Of a DNA stretch of 64,000 nucleotides, positions 59,920-64,000 are shown piece by piece. This DNA is from DATHZQ01 sp965216945 (GTDB lineage Bacteria; Actinomycetota; Acidimicrobiia; Spongiisociales; UBA5794). Within the stretch, counting starts at the first letter, position 1; each line of letters opens with the position of its first letter. The DNA lies in assembly GCA_965216945.1 (NCBI GenBank), contig CBDCGU010000003.1:3286001-3350000 (forward strand), given 5' to 3'. The translations under genes were made by a program, and so were the position numbers. The notes beneath the pieces are model-generated. The model saw only the letters and a program-made list of their open reading frames with translations. It made no database searches and had not been told where the DNA came from.

Positions 59920-60705
59920 TCAGCTTGCGGTCCGTCGCATCACGTCCTCGTCGGGGAGCAAGCCGAGGATCGTCTCGAACGTGGGTGTGAAAGCGTCCGC
60001 AAACACGGTGTGTCCCGCCGCAGACGCATGGAAGCGGTCGGCGGCGAAGACCTCGTCCGGGTCGCCGTCCTCGAAGAGTCTCCAATGGGATCCCCAGGTG
60101 ACGCTCTTGATGACGTTCGGGAATTCCGCTGCAGCGCGGGCGACGGCGCGGTCGAACGACCGGCCCCGCACCCGGCCGATGCCCCTGGCAAGCGTGGGGA
60201 GGCGCGGAACGGTACCGAGATCGCCGACACCCGAGACACCGACGGCATGGACGTGGGAAACGAGGCCGTTGAGGATCTGCCGGATCTCGTGCTCGAACCG
60301 GGCAAGCGGGGTCGCTCGCAGCGCATCGTTGGCTCCGACCGACAGGATGGCGAGGTCAGCTTGGATCCGGAGCGCTTGGGGTAGCTGCGTTGCAAGGACG
60401 TCCCGGGATTTGGATCCACCGGACGCCACAGATACCAGCTCGATGCGATAGCGGTCGCTCAATCGGTGAGCGATCACGCGCGGCCACATGGCGTCAAGCG
60501 GCTCGACGCCCGGCCCCGTGATCGAGCTGTCGCCCAGCATCAGGATGCGGACGTGTCGATTTCCCGCATGACCAAAGACGCCGGAAGGGTCTTGGTCGGG
60601 CAACCCGGGCATGTCCGGCCGGTGTGCGGCATGGAGGACCTGGCCCGCCAGGATCGCCGCGGCAGTGATCGGAAGGCGCATTGCCCTCATGAGCCAACGC
60701 ATCAC
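59920..60705 (-). CDS. SGNH/GDSL-family hydrolase
   Basis: A 261-residue esterase or lipase-like enzyme. Block I is LMLGDSS (nucleophile Ser60), block III has VGAND, and block V has AADRFHAS giving the catalytic Asp and His. The N-terminus (residues 1-25) is hydrophobic with basic ends and is probably a signal peptide or anchor, so the enzyme acts outside. The substrate is unknown. A GTG at 60705 and an ATG at 60702 both fit as starts. Confidence 0.85.
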   Translation of the reverse strand: MMRWLMRAMRLPITAAAILAGQVLHAAHRPDMPGLPDQDPSGVFGHAGNRHVRILMLGDSSITGPGVEPLDAMWPRVIAHRLSDRYRIELVSVASGGSKSRDVLATQLPQALRIQADLAILSVGANDALRATPLARFEHEIRQILNGLVSHVHAVGVSGVGDLGTVPRLPTLARGIGRVRGRSFDRAVARAAAEFPNVIKSVTWGSHWRLFEDGDPDEVFAADRFHASAAGHTVFADAFTPTFETILGLLPDEDVMRRTAS

Positions 60706-60798
60706 CAGTCACCTCGGGATAGAGCGACACCCAGATATTAGGGCGCACCACCCTCCGGCAAGCGGATCCGCTCGGGCCGAGCCCGCCTCGCAGCGAAC

Positions 60799-61887
60799 TC
60801 AGACGTTGAACCGGAAGCGGATGACGTCGCCCTCTTGCACCAGGTAGTCCTTGCCCTCGAGACGCCACTTGCCGGCCTCCTTGGCACCGGCCTCGCCACC
60901 ATGCGCAACGTAGTCGTCGAAGGCGACGACCTCGGCCCGGATGAATCCGCTCTGGAAGTCGGTGTGGATGATGCCGGCGGCCTCGAGTGCGGTCATGCCA
61001 CGGCGGTATGTCCACGCCCTGGCCTCCTTCTCGCTCGCAGAGAAGAAGGTGCCGAGACCGAGGAGCTCGTGACCAGCCAGGATCACGCGGTCGAGGCCGG
61101 ATTCGGTCTGCCCCAGGTCGGCCAGGAACTCCTGCTTGTCGGCAGAGTCGAGCTCGGCGATCTCGGCTTCGATCTCGGCGGAGATGGTGACGAGGGCTGC
61201 ACCCTCGTCCGCGGCGATCTCGGCGACGGTGGCGACGTGGGGGTTGTCGGTCCCCAACTCGTCGACGTTGGCGATGTACATGGTGGGTTTGAGGGTCAGC
61301 AGGTGGAGTTCGCGCACGTACGGGGCGCCGGACGGCGGTGGCGTGAGGGTGCGCGCCGGTTCCCCGTCTGCGATGTGGGCCTGCAACCGCTCCAGCTCAC
61401 CGGCGGCTGCCTGGGAGTCCTTCTCACCGGCGCGGGCGCGCCGGGCGTGACGCTCCAAGGCGCGGTCGATCGTGGCGAGGTCGGCGAGGGCGAGCTCCGT
61501 GTTGATCGTTGCGATGTCGGCCGCCGGATCTATGGAGCCGGCCACGTGGGAGACGTCGCTGTCCTCGAAGCAACGCACCACGTGGGCGATCGCCTGGGTC
61601 TCGCGGATGTGGGCGAGGAACTTGTTGCCGAGTCCCTCGCCGACGGACGCCCCGGCGACCAGACCGGCGATGTCGACGAACTCCACGCTCGTCGGTACGA
61701 CCGAACGGGGCTGGACGATGGCGGCGATGCGGTCGAGGCGGGGATCAGGTACGGCGGCGATGCCCACGTTCGGGTCGATCGTGGCGAACGGGTAGTTGGC
61801 GGCCACTGCGCCGGCCGCCGTGAGTGCGTTGAACAAGGTCGACTTCCCGACGTTGGGCAGGCCGACGATGCCGCATTTGAAACCCAT
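60799..61887 (-). CDS. ychF: Redox-regulated ATPase YchF (OLA1 type)
   Basis: A 362-residue Obg-like ATPase. The P-loop is GLPNVGKS (Lys15), G3 is FVDIAGLV, and a C-terminal TGS domain is complete (GEAGAKEAGKWRLEGKDYLVQ). YchF prefers ATP and associates with ribosomes. It is a universally conserved housekeeping gene. The start is ATG 61887. It is 93 bases downstream (on this strand) of the SGNH gene and 55 bases from kynU. Confidence 0.96.
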   Translation of the reverse strand: MGFKCGIVGLPNVGKSTLFNALTAAGAVAANYPFATIDPNVGIAAVPDPRLDRIAAIVQPRSVVPTSVEFVDIAGLVAGASVGEGLGNKFLAHIRETQAIAHVVRCFEDSDVSHVAGSIDPAADIATINTELALADLATIDRALERHARRARAGEKDSQAAAGELERLQAHIADGEPARTLTPPPSGAPYVRELHLLTLKPTMYIANVDELGTDNPHVATVAEIAADEGAALVTISAEIEAEIAELDSADKQEFLADLGQTESGLDRVILAGHELLGLGTFFSASEKEARAWTYRRGMTALEAAGIIHTDFQSGFIRAEVVAFDDYVAHGGEAGAKEAGKWRLEGKDYLVQEGDVIRFRFNV

Positions 61888-61942
61888 GGGAGGCTCCGGG
61901 GGAGGAAGGGACCGCCGGGAGGTTAGACGCCGTCCGGGGCGA

Positions 61943-63202
61943 TCAGGTCACGATCGGCCGCTCGTCGGCATACCGCCGATATGTCCCGTTCTCGGCAATG
62001 TCGGCGAGGGCATCGATGGCAGCGTCCAGATCGCCGTACGACGTGTAGAGGGGGGTGATCCCGAAGCGCAGGTTGTCGGGCGGCCGGAAGTCCGGCAGCA
62101 CGCCGTGGTCATGGATCAGGGCCAGGTCGATCCCGAGGCCATGGGGATGACCAAGAGACACGTGCGACCCCCGCAATGCGGCATCCTGTGGTGAGTTCAA
62201 GGTGAAGCCGAGGGGGGCGAGCTCGTCTCGCCAGCGCCCGATGAGAAACTCGCTCTGCGCTTGGGACTTGGCGTGGAGATGGTCGATCCCGGCCTCTCGC
62301 ACGAGCGCCACGCCGGGTGCGATGAGGCTCAGGGAGATGACCGGTGCGGTGCCGGTGAGGAATCTTCGGATGCCGGTGCCGGGCTCGTACGTCAGGGAGA
62401 ACTCGAACGGGTGGCTGTGGCTCCACCACCCCGACAGCGGGTTGCTCAACTCCTCCTGCAGGGTCGTCCGCACGTAGAGGAATGCGGGGGCGCCCGGGCC
62501 ACCGTTGAGGTACTTGTACGTGCAACCAACGGCGAGATCGGCGCCGGCGCTGCCGAGATCGATCGGCACCGCACCAACGGAGTGACTGAGGTCCCACAGC
62601 ACCATCGCCCCGACGGCGTGGGCGGCGGCGGTGATGGCAGAGATGTCGTAGCGGTAGCCGCTCTTGTACGTGACGTGGGACAGGGTCACGAGGGCGACAT
62701 CCTCGTCGAGAGCGGCGTCGATACCCTCGAGCGGCCCGTGGATGCCGTCCGGGGACGGGACGACATCCACGTGGCAGTCCGCACCTGCCAGCTCGGCCGC
62801 TCCTTGCAGCACATACAGGTCGGAGGGGAAGTTCAGGTCATCGGTCACGATCCTGTGCCGGCCCTCCTGGCGGCGCAGAGCAGCAGCGACCAGCCGGAAG
62901 AGGTTGACCGAAGTCGAGTCGGCGACGGCGACCTCGCCCGGGGCGGCGCCGACCAGGGGAGCGATGGCATCTCCGATACGCAGCGGCGCTTCCCACCACG
63001 AGTCGTTCCACGAGCGGATCAGTCGCCGCCCCCACTCCTCTTCGACGATGCTGCGAGCGCGCTCCGCAGCCGCCGCGGGCAGCCGGCCGAGGGAGTTTCC
63101 GTCGAGGTAGACGAGACCGGGCTCGGGGAACACGAATCGGGAGCGGAAGCCGGCCAGGGGGTCGGCTGCGTCGAGCTGGGCTGCGGTGGGGGACCGGCGC
63201 AT
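61943..63202 (-). CDS. kynU: Kynureninase
   Basis: A 419-residue PLP enzyme cleaving kynurenine or 3-hydroxykynurenine to (hydroxy)anthranilate and alanine. The PLP lysine is Lys230 in GCTYKYLNGGPGA; VLWDLSHSVGAVPIDL provides the PLP-binding aspartate. The N-terminal LVYLDGNSLGRLP is typical. No other kynurenine-pathway gene is in the window, so it may serve NAD synthesis or tryptophan breakdown with partners elsewhere. Confidence 0.93.
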   Translation of the reverse strand: MRRSPTAAQLDAADPLAGFRSRFVFPEPGLVYLDGNSLGRLPAAAAERARSIVEEEWGRRLIRSWNDSWWEAPLRIGDAIAPLVGAAPGEVAVADSTSVNLFRLVAAALRRQEGRHRIVTDDLNFPSDLYVLQGAAELAGADCHVDVVPSPDGIHGPLEGIDAALDEDVALVTLSHVTYKSGYRYDISAITAAAHAVGAMVLWDLSHSVGAVPIDLGSAGADLAVGCTYKYLNGGPGAPAFLYVRTTLQEELSNPLSGWWSHSHPFEFSLTYEPGTGIRRFLTGTAPVISLSLIAPGVALVREAGIDHLHAKSQAQSEFLIGRWRDELAPLGFTLNSPQDAALRGSHVSLGHPHGLGIDLALIHDHGVLPDFRPPDNLRFGITPLYTSYGDLDAAIDALADIAENGTYRRYADERPIVT

Positions 63203-63309
63203 CCAGGCGAGCCTATCTGTCGAAGTGATGTGGGGGGCGGCGACGCTACCGCCCGGCGACGGCCCCGGGACCTATGATCCCGCGCCAGACTCGAGGCACG
63301 GGAGACGCA

Positions 63310-64000
63310 TTGACAGCACACGCTGCTGGACCCATCGAGGTGGAATCCATCGGTCGCTACGAGCTGTGGATGGTGGCCCAGCTGACGTTCGGTGCGGTCT
63401 TCGTCGGCGGGGCGACGTTCCTGCTTCCGCCATTCGTCTTGTCGCTGGACGGAGCGAGCCCCGGCGACGTCGGCGTCGTGATGGCGGTGTTGCCGTTGAT
63501 CGGTCTTGCCGCTCCCGTGGTCGGCGGCCTGCTCGACCGTTTTGGCAGCTTCCGGGCGTTCCAGCACTTGGGCCTCGGTGCGCTTGCAGTCGGTTTCGGA
63601 GTGCTGGCGATCTCAGCCGATCTCGTGGGCGCCGCCGCCGGGGCGCTGATCCTGGGCGTCGGAGCCGCATTGGTCGTCACGACCAACCTGAGCATGATGG
63701 CCGGCGCTGGTCTCTCCGAGGAGGAGGTGGCGTCGCGGATTGCGCTGCTCCAGATGTCGGTACCCGCCGGGCAGGTGATCGGCCTCCTGACGGTTGCCGT
63801 GCTGCTGGCGATCGATGTGGGGTTCTCCGGCGTGTTTCTCGTGCTCGCCGTGCTTGCCGTCGTCGGGGCGCTGGCCACGGCCACCGCCAACGCCCCTGCT
63901 GCCGCTCGTGCTCGCCGTCAGCGACGCTTGGCGGTGGCGACGGCCGAGCGCACCGCAGAGGTCCAGCCGGAAACCATCTCGCTGGGCGCGGTGTTGATGT
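63310..64000 (+). CDS. MFS-type transporter, N-terminal part (runs off the window)
   Basis: The frame is open from TTG 63310, behind GGGAGA, to the end of the window without a stop. The 230 visible residues contain about six hydrophobic segments with the MFS loop GGLLDRFGSFRAF between TM2 and TM3, then AAARARRQRRL in the central loop. It is an antiporter-like permease of unknown substrate. The C-terminal half lies beyond the window. Confidence 0.8.
   Translation, partial: MTAHAAGPIEVESIGRYELWMVAQLTFGAVFVGGATFLLPPFVLSLDGASPGDVGVVMAVLPLIGLAAPVVGGLLDRFGSFRAFQHLGLGALAVGFGVLAISADLVGAAAGALILGVGAALVVTTNLSMMAGAGLSEEEVASRIALLQMSVPAGQVIGLLTVAVLLAIDVGFSGVFLVLAVLAVVGALATATANAPAAARARRQRRLAVATAERTAEVQPETISLGAVLM

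Noticed and set aside
1..64000. tRNA or rRNA genes
   Set aside because: I saw no cloverleaf T-loop signature or rRNA-like segment on either strand.

Overview
ORGANISM. The window is GC-rich bacterial DNA with many GTG (and some TTG) starts and constant 4-base NTGA gene overlaps. The content is actinobacterial: a WhiG-type sigma factor, a DUF2469 gene beside lepB, the rpsB-tsf-pyrH-frr-cdsA-dxr-rseP-ispG run, an SOS-boxed imuA-imuB pair, dodecin, and an RskA-type anti-sigma pair. A deep-branching actinobacterium such as an acidimicrobial lineage is my best inference; no rRNA or tRNA gene is present to confirm it.

LAYOUT. 1-6.7 kb: lepB, DUF2469, yraN, two tiny minus-strand genes, an enoyl-CoA hydratase, a VOC protein, an M15 peptidase lipoprotein, the comM/yifB ATPase and dprA. 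6.8-11.8 kb: the most unusual island, a two-gene unit encoding a SIR2-like/TIR fusion protein and a 1204-residue STAND ATPase that crosses the membrane and carries immunoglobulin-like repeats plus a seven-repeat beta-propeller outside. 11.9-23.2 kb: xerC, whiG, then the translation, lipid and isoprenoid cluster from rpsB to ispG, ending in a secreted trypsin-like protease. 23.3-25.0 kb: a complete IS1380-family element inserted just upstream of proS. 25.1-38.3 kb: proS, rimP, nusA, infB, DUF503, rbfA, nrnA, truB, a ribF that needs two +1 frame changes, a rhodanese, ridA, rpsO and pnp. 38.4-38.7 kb: a hairpin-dense non-coding stretch. 38.7-49 kb: dodecin, the SOS mutasome genes, Hsp20, an aminoglycoside-phosphotransferase-like kinase, two lipid or DNA-repair genes, a propeller protein, an SDR, 5-formyl-THF cyclo-ligase and a YbaK-domain protein. 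49-53.5 kb: a TPP-riboswitch-controlled thiamine operon (thiamine pyrophosphokinase, then ThiBPQ-type ABC importer). 53.5-55.2 kb: an operator-like repeat cluster, a 43-residue gene, a ribbon-helix-helix-like gene and a DUF4097 gene, followed by a 47-bp direct repeat pair. 55.2-64 kb: an acyltransferase, photolyase, ECF sigma/anti-sigma pair, uridine kinase, SGNH hydrolase, ychF, kynureninase and a truncated MFS transporter.

HOW THE PARTS WORK TOGETHER. Most of the window is conserved housekeeping in tightly coupled operons. The accessory signals are the SIR2-TIR/STAND cassette (candidate NAD-dependent signalling or abortive defence), the IS1380 copy, the dispersed repeats, and the 43-aa/RHH/DUF4097 unit. 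Regulation readable from sequence includes an SOS box lying inside the imuAB promoter, a TPP riboswitch whose core contains the tpk ribosome-binding site, and a long hairpin in the pnp leader.
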